64,000 nt of DNA from assembly GCF_020829665.1 (NCBI RefSeq), contig NZ_JAIVFT010000002.1:434001-498000 (forward strand), read 5' to 3'. This DNA is from Nostoc sp. CHAB 5824. Its GTDB lineage: Bacteria > Cyanobacteriota > Cyanobacteriia > Cyanobacteriales > Nostocaceae. Of this stretch, positions 56,158 to 64,000 are shown piece by piece (the first letter of the stretch is position 1; each line of letters starts with the position of its first letter). Under the pieces are notes generated by a model, which saw only the letters and a list, made by a program, of their open reading frames with translations, made no database searches and was not told the DNA's origin. The position numbers and the translations under genes are program-made.

Positions 56158-58368
56158 ATGCACATAGTTATTCTCGTTCTGGTTGAGGTGCTGATTGTTA
56201 TTGGACTTTCAAGGCTAGTAGGACTAGGGTTCCGTTCTATTAAGCAACCTCTGGTAATTGGTGAGATTGTCGCCGGTATTATGCTCGGCCCATCTTTATT
56301 TGGTTTAGTTGCTCCTGATATAGCAGTTAGCTTATTTCCACCAGAAACTTTTCCTTTTCTAAATGTTTTGTCTCAGGTGGGACTAATATTTTTCATGTTT
56401 CTGATTGGGCTAGAACTAAATCCTAAATACCTCAGTGGACAATTAGAAGTAGCAGTTTTAACTTCTCATGTCAGCATTTTAGTGCCGTTTTCCTTAGGAA
56501 CATTGCTAGCGTTGATCCTTTATCCCCTAGTTTCCAATGCAAGTGTATCCTTCACCGCTTTTGCCTTGTTTTTGGGGGCAGCGATGTCGATTACTGCCTT
56601 TCCAGTGTTGGCGCGAATCATTACTGAAAACAATTTACAAGGAACGCGTTTAGGAACGTTGGCGTTAACTTGTGCAGCGGTGGATGATGTGACAGCTTGG
56701 TGTCTCTTAGCAGTAGCGATCGCTGTGGCTCGAACTGGTGACTTTGCTGGTGCGATACCCACAATTATCGCCAGCATAGTTTACATCGGCTTGATGTTGA
56801 CGGCAGGACGTTGGTTTCTCCAACGCCTTGCCAAACACTACCTCCGTGCAGGACGACTCAGCCAATTGCTGCTAGCTGGGATTTATATGGCAGTGGTTGC
56901 GTCAGCATTAATTACCGAACTAATTGGTATTCACTTAATTTTTGGGGCATTTTTATTGGGAGCAGCCATGCCCAAAAATGAAGATTTAGTGCGGGAATTG
57001 GCAGTAAAAACGGAAGATTTTGTTTTGATATTCTTGCTGCCAATATTTTTTGCCTACAGCGGCTTACGGACGCAGATTGGCTTACTTAACCGTCCAGAAT
57101 TGTGGCTTTTGTGTGCGTTGGTTTTAGGAGTGGCGATCGCAGGCAAATATGTTGGCACTTATGTAGCGGCCCGTGTCAGTGGCATTAGTAAACGGGAAGC
57201 CTCAGCACTCGGTTGGTTAATGAATACTCGCGGTTTAACCGAACTGATAGTACTAAACATTGGTCTAGAGTTAGGGGTAATTTCCCCTTTAATATTTACC
57301 ATGCTGGTAATTATGGCATTGGTAACTACATTCATGACCTCGCCACTGCTGGAATGGACATATCCGAAGAAGCTGATCAGGTTAGATGTCATGGAACCGG
57401 AGTCGGAAGCAGGAACAGGTATAGACACCTCTGCTGGAAGTGAAACTTACCCTCATCCTTTCCGAATTTTGGTGCCAGTGGCTAATCCAAGTACCCAAAA
57501 AGGTTTAGTACAGTTGGCAGTAGCGTTGGCGCAGCCCGCCGTAGGTATCGCTCTCAGTTACCGATATCCTGCTATCGTTAACCCTCTTAGCCTGATTGAG
57601 TTTCAAGAAGACTATGCCTTTGAAAGTACCCCAGTTGAAGCAGACCGATTAATTGCCCAGCGCCGCCAGCAGCTAGAAGAATTAATTAATACTCTCGAAC
57701 CACCAGAAACTCGTTCTTGTGTACATCCTATCGTTCGCATATCCAGCAATGTTGCCCGCGAAACAGCACAGATTGCCACATTAGAACAAGCTGATTTAAT
57801 TCTCGTGGGCTGGCATCGGCCAGCTTTTAGTAGTAATCGTTTAGGTGGACGAGTCGGACAAATGCTTACCACTGCACCAGTAGATGTAGCAGTGTTTGTA
57901 GATAAAAACAAAGAACGATTAGAAAGTTTATTGGTACCTTATTCTGCCAATATCCATGATGATTTAGCACTAATACTAGCTCTGAGACTGTTAATCAATC
58001 GTGAGACTTGTATATTGCAGATATTACAGATAGTAGCAAATCATGCCAAGGAAGAATTGAATTACGAACTACACACGATGATGGAGCAATTGCCCACCAG
58101 TGTACGCGATCGCATTGAAATCAAAATTATCGAAGCCCCAGAACCAATCCAAGCCGTAATTCAAGCCTCAGAAGGTGTTGACCTAACTATTGCTGGCACC
58201 AGCCGCGCTTGGGGTATTGAGCGCCAAACCTTGGGAAGATATACAGATCAACTAGCCATCCAATGTCGTTCCTCCTTGCTGATTACCCGCCGCTACAGTC
58301 AAGTCAGCGCTCACCTTGCCTCTATGCTTCCTGAGGTTAGTAGTCAAGAGCCAACATTGAGGAGTTGA
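56158..58368 (+). CDS. Cation:proton antiporter, CPA2 family, with C-terminal universal-stress-type domains
   Basis: The 736-residue protein has an N-terminal CPA2 transporter (about 1-400) with EIVAGIMLGPSLFGLVAPDI, MSITAFPVLARII, AAVDDVTAW (Asp176-Asp177 dyad) and NTRGLTELIVLNIGLELG. A soluble part (about 430-736) follows, with two USP-like units (FRILVPVANPSTQKGLVQLAVAL, ADLILVGWHRP). The soluble part likely senses a nucleotide or second messenger and gates transport. A small exported protein gene follows after 4 bp. Confidence 0.92.
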   Translation: MHIVILVLVEVLIVIGLSRLVGLGFRSIKQPLVIGEIVAGIMLGPSLFGLVAPDIAVSLFPPETFPFLNVLSQVGLIFFMFLIGLELNPKYLSGQLEVAVLTSHVSILVPFSLGTLLALILYPLVSNASVSFTAFALFLGAAMSITAFPVLARIITENNLQGTRLGTLALTCAAVDDVTAWCLLAVAIAVARTGDFAGAIPTIIASIVYIGLMLTAGRWFLQRLAKHYLRAGRLSQLLLAGIYMAVVASALITELIGIHLIFGAFLLGAAMPKNEDLVRELAVKTEDFVLIFLLPIFFAYSGLRTQIGLLNRPELWLLCALVLGVAIAGKYVGTYVAARVSGISKREASALGWLMNTRGLTELIVLNIGLELGVISPLIFTMLVIMALVTTFMTSPLLEWTYPKKLIRLDVMEPESEAGTGIDTSAGSETYPHPFRILVPVANPSTQKGLVQLAVALAQPAVGIALSYRYPAIVNPLSLIEFQEDYAFESTPVEADRLIAQRRQQLEELINTLEPPETRSCVHPIVRISSNVARETAQIATLEQADLILVGWHRPAFSSNRLGGRVGQMLTTAPVDVAVFVDKNKERLESLLVPYSANIHDDLALILALRLLINRETCILQILQIVANHAKEELNYELHTMMEQLPTSVRDRIEIKIIEAPEPIQAVIQASEGVDLTIAGTSRAWGIERQTLGRYTDQLAIQCRSSLLITRRYSQVSAHLASMLPEVSSQEPTLRS

Positions 58369-58372
58369 GATT

Positions 58373-58882
58373 ATGAATCATTTCAACTTCAAATCTTTAG
58401 CTTTTTACGGAGTAGCAATAAGTTCAGTACTACTGTTGTTTAAAACTGTCAGTGTTTATGGGGAAAACAATCTCAAGGCTCCTCCTCCAGTTAACGGTCG
58501 TTATCGTCTAACCCTGGCTGATAATTTGCCTAACTGTGAAAAATCGGATACCCTGACGTTAAATATTGAGCAGTCGGGTATTTACTTAAATGCCTCTGTA
58601 TTACCGGCAAACGCTAACCCCGATACTGACGAAAAGCACTCTCTGGCAGGCATCTTCAGAAATCAACAGTTAAATTTATCTGGGAAAGTTGGTAGATCAA
58701 TCCTTTGTAATATTCCTCGCCCCCAAAATGATCCTCTGAACTCAGTCGCAATTCAAATGCAACTTGTGGATAAAAGTAATATGACAGGTCAATTAACTGT
58801 AAATGGCATTCCACAAACTCTAAAATTTACCGCTGTGCCCCAAAAAGCTCAGGAAAAATCTCAGAAGTTAAACAGCCATTGA
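58373..58882 (+). CDS. Small exported protein co-transcribed with the antiporter
   Basis: The 169-residue protein starts 4 bp after the antiporter stop, with TTGAGGAG just before it, so translation is coupled. The N terminus (FKSLAFYGVAISSVLLLFKTVSVYG) is a signal peptide or anchor. The mature part (PPPVNGRYRLTLADNLPNCEKSDTLTL) is beta-rich with two Cys (NCEK, LCNIP). No family was recognised. It may be a periplasmic or lumenal partner of the antiporter, which is inference from the tight linkage. Confidence 0.75.
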   Translation: MNHFNFKSLAFYGVAISSVLLLFKTVSVYGENNLKAPPPVNGRYRLTLADNLPNCEKSDTLTLNIEQSGIYLNASVLPANANPDTDEKHSLAGIFRNQQLNLSGKVGRSILCNIPRPQNDPLNSVAIQMQLVDKSNMTGQLTVNGIPQTLKFTAVPQKAQEKSQKLNSH

Positions 58883-59035
58883 ACTGGAGAGTGGAGACTG
58901 GAAACTGGGGATAGGGATTTAAAGCGCGAAGTAAAAAGCCGCAGCTAATTGCAAGCCTTGGGAGATGACTCACTTTCTCGTGTCGCTATCCCCGCTATAC
59001 CCGTAAGGGTTAGGGGGAGTACCCCGGAGGTTTAG

Positions 59036-59887
59036 ATGGAGCAGATTAAAAGAATGGATCAGGGACTAAAGACTAGGCAATTTTGCCAATGGCGCAAGCA
59101 GCTATTTAGCATCAGTTTATTAGGCTTTTGTGCAGCGATCGCCCTCGAAACTTGCACTACTGCTGCTACACCAGTGGCAAAGCTAGATAATTGGCGTTTT
59201 TCTCCCAAGACACAGCAACTAGAAATCACCCTCTCAGCAGGCACAACCCCCCGTTATTTCTACCTTACCCAACCCTCTCGTCTTGTTGTAGATTTACCGA
59301 ATACTAAGTTGGGCAAAGTTACCACACAACAAAATTATTCTGGAGCAATCAAAAGCATTCGCGTGTCCCAAATGAACGATCACGACACACGCATTGTCCT
59401 AGATTTGGCACCAGGGACTGTTTTAAATCCTAAACAGATACAACTGCAACCCGTTTCCCGCAAAAACTCCACTCGCTGGGTATTACGTCCGGTTATTTCT
59501 GGTAAAACTACTGCCGTGAAACCAGGAAACTCCCCACCTTCACCCAAAAAACCATCTCAAACACCCCAAAAGCTGCCTAGTAACGTACCCGTAACTACTA
59601 CTAATCTACAAGCGCCTTTACTCACAGTTCCGCCTCCATCCAATGAACTGCCCTCAACAATTACCACTAATTCAGGGCAGCCTTTTGTCACTGTTCCTCC
59701 CCTAACTCCCAATACACCCTCTCAAGAACCTGGTTTGATTCTTCCCCCTCCGTCTTTCCCAAATCAACCCGGTAACTTGAATAGCATTCCTCCTTTTGGT
59801 ATGTCAGAATTTCCAGTTCCAACACTGCCAAATGTTCCCAATCCCCAGGTGATAGAGTTTGGTCAACCCCTCCCTAAAACCCTATAG
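59036..59887 (+). CDS. AMIN-domain protein with Pro-rich tail
   Basis: The 283-residue protein starts at the ATG at 59036, with GGAGG about 5-6 bases upstream. A signal/anchor segment (QLFSISLLGFCAAIALETC) is followed by an AMIN domain (about 47-150: LDNWRFSPKTQQLEITLSAG, PSRLVVDLPNTKLG, IRVSQMNDHDTRIVLDL). A long Pro/Ser/Asn-rich tail ends the protein. AMIN domains bind peptidoglycan and target envelope proteins to septa or the cell wall. No amidase domain follows, so it is probably a structural or targeting protein. Confidence 0.85.
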   Translation: MEQIKRMDQGLKTRQFCQWRKQLFSISLLGFCAAIALETCTTAATPVAKLDNWRFSPKTQQLEITLSAGTTPRYFYLTQPSRLVVDLPNTKLGKVTTQQNYSGAIKSIRVSQMNDHDTRIVLDLAPGTVLNPKQIQLQPVSRKNSTRWVLRPVISGKTTAVKPGNSPPSPKKPSQTPQKLPSNVPVTTTNLQAPLLTVPPPSNELPSTITTNSGQPFVTVPPLTPNTPSQEPGLILPPPSFPNQPGNLNSIPPFGMSEFPVPTLPNVPNPQVIEFGQPLPKTL

Positions 59888-59985
59888 GGAGCAGAGAGTG
59901 GGGAAGAAGCAGGGGAGGCAGGGGGGGCAGGGGAAGCAAAGAGAGAAGAACCAAATACCCCATGCCCAATTGCCAATTCCCAATT

Positions 59986-60525
59986 CTAAAATCTGTCCGT
60001 TTCCTGAGGTGTTCCAACTGCTCCTGGTTGAGCGTTGAAGAAGTTTTGAGCAGCTTCATTCTGATATATACACCTAATATCAGGTTTGTCACTGTCCAAG
60101 TTACCTGTAAAGCCAAAGGTGTTCAAGCGATTTTTGCAATCTCTTACCTGATCGGATGTCACCAGTTTACGTTGCTCTAAAAGCGCCCAATTATTTTGTC
60201 GGATCACACATCCAGGACGCATACTGGGCTGGGAAACATAGACATTGAAGGGGCTAAGAGTGACGAACAGTCTAGCGTCCATTACCATCGCGCTGGCTCC
60301 ATACTGCACACAAATTTCAGGGTTTGGTGCTTTGGTGTCAATGAAGTCACGGGAAGCCACATTTGATGGAGACAAGGTGGCTGTAGAACTAAAAGCAATA
60401 CCAATCCCAATTCCTAAAATCAACACTCCTCCCATAATTGCGATGGTGAAGAGGTTAAACATTGGGGATTGGAAAATAGAGGGTTTAGAAGTAGTAGCTG
60501 ATTTACCAGTGGGTTTACGTCTCAT
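59986..60525 (-). CDS. DUF3172 family membrane-anchored protein
   Basis: The 179-residue protein has a basic N terminus (MRRKPTGKSATTSKPS), one transmembrane helix (FNLFTIAIMGGVLILGIGIGIAF) and a soluble domain with NPEICVQYGASAMVMDARLF, RPGCVIRQNNWALLEQRKLV and IRCIYQNEAAQNFF. This is the DUF3172 family of cyanobacteria and plastid lineages, function unknown. Conserved Cys residues could form disulfides on the lumenal or periplasmic side. It is convergent with the AMIN gene. Confidence 0.85.
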   Translation of the reverse strand: MRRKPTGKSATTSKPSIFQSPMFNLFTIAIMGGVLILGIGIGIAFSSTATLSPSNVASRDFIDTKAPNPEICVQYGASAMVMDARLFVTLSPFNVYVSQPSMRPGCVIRQNNWALLEQRKLVTSDQVRDCKNRLNTFGFTGNLDSDKPDIRCIYQNEAAQNFFNAQPGAVGTPQETDRF

Positions 60526-61085
60526 TTTTGCTTAATCACCTTCACGCCGATTTCGCAGGGAGTGGTCTAAAGTTTTCTCCCTCTTTCAGTATGCCTATTC
60601 TTGACTGTAATTGTCTGCGAGTTTTTGAGCAGTATTCTTCTTAAATGATAAACATAGGAACTTACCTAGATATCTTGACAGAATCTCAACCTTGTCGGTT
60701 ATTGTTTCCGTCTTGAAGAATTGGTGAGTATTTTTATTTATTTGCCAATTAAGAAATTGTCATTACCTTTGTGATGCTTCACATGCAAATTACAGAGGTA
60801 TTGTCTTTAACTTAGTATATTTTATTAACCAAATTATAGCATATCTTTAATATCTCTCAGATAGTCTTGATTCAATTTGCACAAATGATGCAGTCAAAAT
60901 GCTTGGATTATCTAGCTTTTTGTTTATAATTTTGCGGAAAGTCGGAGCGGAGGAAACCTGTGCTTATAACTTTCCCAGACGAATTTTTCGTATTCGTACT
61001 AGATATTTTGGTTACCTTTAGTAATTGATATGTCAAACAATGTAACTTAAAATTTAAGAAAGTTTTAATAACTAATTAGAAGCAA
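60526..61085. other. Gene-free AT-rich region
   Basis: This gap lies between two divergent genes and contains no supported ORF or recognised repeat. It should hold the promoters of the DUF3172 gene and the ABC permease. Confidence 0.45.
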
Positions 61086-61913
61086 GTGGCATCTCAAAGA
61101 GCGTTATTTTCAAGCAATAAGTTCAAAACTTCGCAACTTCAAATCCTTCTAGCTGACAGTCTGACTATTTTTTGGGGAGATTGGTTAGATTTACGTGTCA
61201 GAATCGTACAAGTTGCTGCATCAGGATTAATATCCCCACTGATATATATTTTAGCTTTTGGCTTGGGTTTAGGTAGTTCCATCAAACCCGGCTCAGGGAT
61301 TAGTGGTAACTATAACAACTATTTAGAATTCATATTACCGGGGATGGTGGCGCTATCGTCGATGACGATTAGCTTTGGTGGAACGACATTTTCGATTTGT
61401 GGAGACAGATTATTTACCAAAACCTTCGAGGAATTGTTGTTAACTCCTATACATCCCTTAGCGTTGCATATCGGAAAAATGCTGGCGGGAGTAGTGCGAG
61501 GGGTGATGACATCCGGTTCCGTGATTGTGGTAGCGTTGCTGTTGACTGGAAACTGGAATTTTCTCAACCCACTATTTCTACTATTGGTAGTGCTGAATTG
61601 TTCGGTATTTGCTGGGTTAGGGGTGATTGTGGGGTTGAGTGTGCGATCGCTCGAATCAGTTGGACTCTACAACAATTTTATAATTATCCCCATGTCATTC
61701 TTAGGGGCAACTTTCTTTGATCCTGGTACATTACCAGCTGCCCTCAAAGTCGTAGTTTACCTGTTACCACTCACCTACGCCAGCATCGGACTACGTGCAG
61801 CTGCCCATTTACCTTTGTCCCAGTTTCCTTGGTACAGCATACCGATTTTGCTGGTGATAGCGATCGCTCTTTCTTTGTGGGGTGGTTATAAATTCGCACA
61901 CCAACAGGATTAA
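61086..61913 (+). CDS. ABC-2 type transporter permease
   Basis: The 275-residue protein (GTG start, MASQRALFSSNKFKTSQLQI) has an N-terminal amphipathic part and six membrane helices. LEFILPGMVALSSMTISFGGTTFSI and TFEELLLTPIHPLALHIGK are typical of ABC-2 permeases that export lipids, glycans or drugs. No ATP-binding partner gene is adjacent on either side, so it must pair with a subunit encoded elsewhere. The GTG lacks a clear ribosome site. Confidence 0.88.
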   Translation: MASQRALFSSNKFKTSQLQILLADSLTIFWGDWLDLRVRIVQVAASGLISPLIYILAFGLGLGSSIKPGSGISGNYNNYLEFILPGMVALSSMTISFGGTTFSICGDRLFTKTFEELLLTPIHPLALHIGKMLAGVVRGVMTSGSVIVVALLLTGNWNFLNPLFLLLVVLNCSVFAGLGVIVGLSVRSLESVGLYNNFIIIPMSFLGATFFDPGTLPAALKVVVYLLPLTYASIGLRAAAHLPLSQFPWYSIPILLVIAIALSLWGGYKFAHQQD

Positions 61914-61916
61914 AGT

Positions 61917-61976
61917 AATTTGTAATTCGTAATACTCGCCTCCGGCGAGAAGCAAGCTACGTAATTCGTAATTAGT
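61917..61976. repeat. GTAATTC repeats interrupted by a GC-rich element
   Basis: GTAATTCGTAAT units flank ACTCGCCTCCGGCGAGAAGC AAGCTAC on both sides. The GC-rich part is an inverted repeat (CTCGCC/GGCGAG) and seems to have inserted into the AT-rich repeat. Confidence 0.7.
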
Positions 61977-62008
61977 TAAAGCCTTGATTACAACCTGTAC
62001 TTTAATCG

Positions 62009-62221
62009 TTGAATTTTCTGCAAAACTTTTTCCCGATGCTGCGTAAGCTTTATCAAATAGCGTACTTTATTATACTTAAAACTGTTGAACGCTTTCATCA
62101 GATGGGTATCAAACAGATTCGTTTAAATACAGCAATTGCTAATGAGGCTTCACGGCGGTTATTTGCATCTTGTGGTTTTCGATTCAGCATTATTGAAATG
62201 CTGATTGAATTGAGTCATTAG
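62009..62221 (+). pseudogene. C-terminal fragment of a GNAT acetyltransferase gene
   Basis: The last ~38 codons read MGIKQIRLNTAIANEASRRL, then FASCGFRFSIIEMLIEL, which is the final helix-strand part of a GNAT domain. The acetyl-CoA-binding loop and N-terminal half are absent; the codons before do not look like GNAT. It is a decayed remnant. Confidence 0.6.
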
Positions 62222-62263
62222 TCACTAGTTATGAGCAAATGACTAATGACTAATGACAAAGAA

Positions 62264-62740
62264 CTAACTAGCTAACAGAGTTTTTTCTAGAGAAGTCCAA
62301 CGGAAGGCGCGATCGCCACCCCTCTCAATAACTACTCTCACTCGTGATTCTAGTTGAGGCAAATTCGTTAAATACTCAAGTTCCTCATTGGAAAGAATAT
62401 GCCCTTCAATAATCCACAAGACCAGGCCCTTTGACTTTGGTGGTAGCTGTTCTAGATGATAATTGAGAATTGGTGGTAGATAGTACACATGACCTACTGC
62501 CGCACCGCTACCATTACTTTTTTTCCCAAGATGAGGAGGTCTGACTCCATGAATTCTTGTGAGATACGCAGCTACGTCACCTAGTCCTTTAGCGGTAATG
62601 TGGAGGGTGGTATAACCAGCTGCGCGTAGTCGGCGCTGATATCGACCTTCATAACCTCCTTCCAGAGGTACATACACTCCAAGAGCGCCAAATTTTTCCA
62701 GATCGCGAATTAAACCATTGCCAGTGGTAATTAGTGCCAT
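62264..62740 (-). CDS. ndhN: NAD(P)H-quinone oxidoreductase subunit N (NdhN)
   Basis: The 158-residue hydrophilic protein (MALITTGNGLIRDLEKFGAL, then YEGRYQRRLRAAGYTTLHIT and GVRPPHLGKKSNG) matches NdhN, an oxygenic-photosynthesis-specific subunit of the NDH-1 peripheral arm that helps bind ferredoxin-side partners. Length is standard. It is a single gene here and far from ndhF in the window. Confidence 0.95.
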   Translation of the reverse strand: MALITTGNGLIRDLEKFGALGVYVPLEGGYEGRYQRRLRAAGYTTLHITAKGLGDVAAYLTRIHGVRPPHLGKKSNGSGAAVGHVYYLPPILNYHLEQLPPKSKGLVLWIIEGHILSNEELEYLTNLPQLESRVRVVIERGGDRAFRWTSLEKTLLAS

Positions 62741-63310
62741 AGATTTTCGTCTTATCCCACTTAGATATCTCTATTATTTACCCTGAACCGATAGATTAAA
62801 AGCATTTTCTTTGGGCAGTTCTTGCTGGGAGCAGAACGGAAAGAGGTAATTTTTGATTCGCTCCCTTGCCCCCTCTCCCCCAATCCCCACTCCGTGGGGC
62901 CCCCGAGTCCCCCTACTCCCCCGCTTCTGCTTCTTCCCCACTCCCCAAAAATAACTCTATAAATTACTGGACAAACATAAATAAATAATTTATATTATTA
63001 GATTGTGACCAAACACGTAATTAGGCAGCCTTTTTACTGTCATTCTGAGGCAGTGTTAGCATAAAAAGCTGATAACTCAATCCAAATTGGATAATTTAAC
63101 TCAGATTGATCATAGACTGGTAAACTAAGAAAGCTTTCAGGTCTAACATTGGAGCTTATGGATGAAGAATCAAAGCCAATCCAAAGCTCCAGAGTAAACT
63201 TACTCCTGTGCCTCTGAATAAAAGCAGGCAAAATCTTAAACAATAGTTTAAGGTGTTTAAGGAAGTAAAAACTGAGCAGCAATGTTGGTTTCATGGCATT
63301 ACGTCAGTCT
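62741..63310. other. Gene-poor region with a C-rich low-complexity tract
   Basis: About 62865-62950 is a C-rich tract (TCCCCCAATCCCCACTCC and similar), the same style as repeats near 27675, 33545, 41590, 50880 and 59890. An 84-codon minus-strand frame (63294-63040) shows no family resemblance. I see no firm gene. Confidence 0.45.
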
Positions 63311-63322
63311 CAGTTAACGGAT

Positions 63323-63493
63323 ACTGGGTGGTAAAAACCGCTTAAGTCCAACTGCAACACGGCAGTAGCCAACCTCCGGGAAGCCGTCTTATGGGCGAAA
63401 ATCGGAAAACCCCGCCGACAGCGCTGCCTCCAGAAAGTGCCAGAGCAATTGCTTGGACAAAAGCATTGCTGCACACAGCTTAAAGCTGTAGCG
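63323..63493 (+). ncRNA. Structured RNA candidate, HEARO/IscB omega-RNA-like
   Basis: Many hairpins are packed here: GTGGT/ACCGC (63328/63337) around AAAA; ACTGC/GCAGT (63351/63362) around AACACG; TCGG/CCGA (63402/63415); a 10-bp stem AGCAA-T-TGCTT/AAGCA-TTGCT (63444-63470); and ACAGCT/AGCTGT (63475/63484). CTGG (63324-63327) can close with CCAG (63440-63443). Phrases such as AGCCAACCTCCGGGAAG and GGCGAAAATCGGAAAACCC resemble, from memory, the HEARO class that precedes IscB nucleases. No nuclease ORF follows. Strand and class are tentative. Confidence 0.45.
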
Positions 63494-63510
63494 CCTTGCA
63501 TTGATTCCAG

Positions 63511-63540
63511 AAGTTACTCCTTCCCAATGGGAAGGGACTT
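63511..63540 (+). other. Strong hairpin in the rplC upstream region
   Basis: CCTTCCC (63519-63525) pairs with GGGAAGG (63529-63535) around AAT, extended by AAGT/ACTT on the outside. There is no T-run. It may be the 3' end of the structured RNA or part of the rplC leader. Confidence 0.6.
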
Positions 63541-63593
63541 GTGACTGTTCTGGTGATCTAGTGAGTGAAGCTAAACAGATTCACCAAGCAGTA

Positions 63594-63615
63594 CGGACAC
63601 GGTTTGTTGTGTCCG
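63594..63615 (+). promoter_or_regulatory. Hairpin in the probable ribosomal-protein operon leader
   Basis: CGGACAC (63594-63600) pairs perfectly with GTGTCCG (63609-63615) around GGTTTGTT, about 130 bp before rplC. In many bacteria the leader of this operon is folded and controlled by a ribosomal protein, so this may be a regulatory structure, but no consensus was matched. Confidence 0.4.
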
Positions 63616-63746
63616 AAAGCATTTGGAGCGGTTTATTTAAACTATTCCAAATTTCGCAGGCTAAGCCAGCCTAAACTGATGCGTACAAAGCGTGTCCTCT
63701 AGAGTCCAATTTCAAGGTCAGCAAATAGAAAGGAGAACCAGTTACT

Positions 63747-64000
63747 GTGTCTGTAGGTATTCTCGGCACCAAGCTGGGCATGACCCAAATATTTGACGAA
63801 GCAGGAGTAGCCATTCCTGTGACTGTCATTCAAGCAGGGCCATGCACCGTTACACAAGTTAAAACGAAACAAACCGACGGTTATTTTGCCATTCAAGTTG
63901 GTTATGGCGAAGTTAAACCAAAGGCACTGAACAGACCACTACTGGGTCATTTGGCTAAATCATCTGCCCCAGCGTTGCGTCACCTAAATGAATATCACAC
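63747..64000 (+). CDS. rplC: 50S ribosomal protein L3 (uL3), N-terminal part, cut by window edge
   Basis: From GTG 63747 the frame is open to the window end (84 codons): [20 protein letters not shown], then [20 protein letters not shown] and [20 protein letters not shown]. This is the start of L3, an early 50S assembly protein. AAGGAG lies 11 bases upstream. In cyanobacteria rplC opens the large rplC-rplD-rplW-rplB ribosomal operon, so the long non-coding stretch before it is the operon leader region. Confidence 0.96.
   Translation, partial: MSVGILGTKLGMTQIFDEAGVAIPVTVIQAGPCTVTQVKTKQTDGYFAIQVGYGEVKPKALNRPLLGHLAKSSAPALRHLNEYH

Noticed and set aside
63040..63294. Minus-strand 84-codon ORF before the structured RNA
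   Set aside because: It does not resemble any family and lacks a clear ribosome site; it was considered as a transposase remnant without support.
63323..63493. Structured region as RNase P RNA, tmRNA, 6S or SRP RNA
   Set aside because: None of the conserved cores of those RNAs that I know are visible, and the size and hairpin order do not match.

Overview
The window comes from a filamentous, probably heterocyst-forming cyanobacterium of the Nostoc/Anabaena group. The evidence is a carboxysome (beta-type) ccmK2-K1-L-M-N-O operon, photosystem II genes (psbN, psbH), NDH-1 subunits (ndhF, ndhN), a PSRP-3 ribosomal protein, a CYP110-type P450, DUF29 and DUF3172 families, abundant GCGATCGC (HIP1) palindromes, and many 7-bp tandem repeats of the Nostoc type. 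It reads as chromosome. There is no phage, plasmid replication gene, intact transposase or CRISPR array.

Layout. Positions 1-7.3 kb hold inorganic-carbon acquisition: the 5' part of ndhF on the minus strand, then the divergent ccm operon and a LysR-type regulator. CcmM has four RbcS-like modules and a clear internal start for its short form. 7.3-16.7 kb is a mixed stretch: a DUF4139 protein, two GNAT acetyltransferases, mnmE, an SDR, an antitoxin-like ORF, an alpha/beta hydrolase and a PlsC-type acyltransferase. 16.8-21.8 kb has a large unknown protein and a GH38 alpha-mannosidase. 21.9-24.0 kb carries psbN (minus) against psbH (plus), tatA, pth and rpsU. 25-29.3 kb has an SPFH protein, folP, tpiA and a GTPase. 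29.4-35.5 kb holds a decayed Rpn-type nuclease, a lipoprotein, a TM-helix channel-like protein, a SirB1-like protein and a PEP-CTERM protein. 35.8-42 kb has atpB-atpC, a flotillin-like protein and a kinase-WD40 protein. 42-51.8 kb has PSRP-3, a DUF29 pair, a HAD hydrolase, a P450, a membrane-anchored acyltransferase/ACP/FkbH fusion, a TPR protein, ruvB and hisF. 52.2-62.7 kb has tRNA-Ala(GGC), an SGNH hydrolase, two CPA2 antiporters, an AMIN-domain protein, a DUF3172 protein, an unpaired ABC-2 permease and ndhN. The end is a long non-coding, strongly foldable region before the GTG start of rplC.

Themes. Short interspersed repeats are dense and several have landed in frame inside genes (alpha-mannosidase, mnmE, the kinase-WD40 gene, the flotillin-like gene). 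A ~125-bp MITE-like element with imperfect terminal inverted repeats occurs twice in opposite orientation. The two most intriguing items are the structured RNA candidate upstream of rplC, which resembles the HEARO/IscB omega-RNA class but has no nuclease gene beside it, and the single-chain membrane LbH-acyltransferase/ACP/FkbH fusion. All family names come from reading the translated sequence and were not checked by database search.
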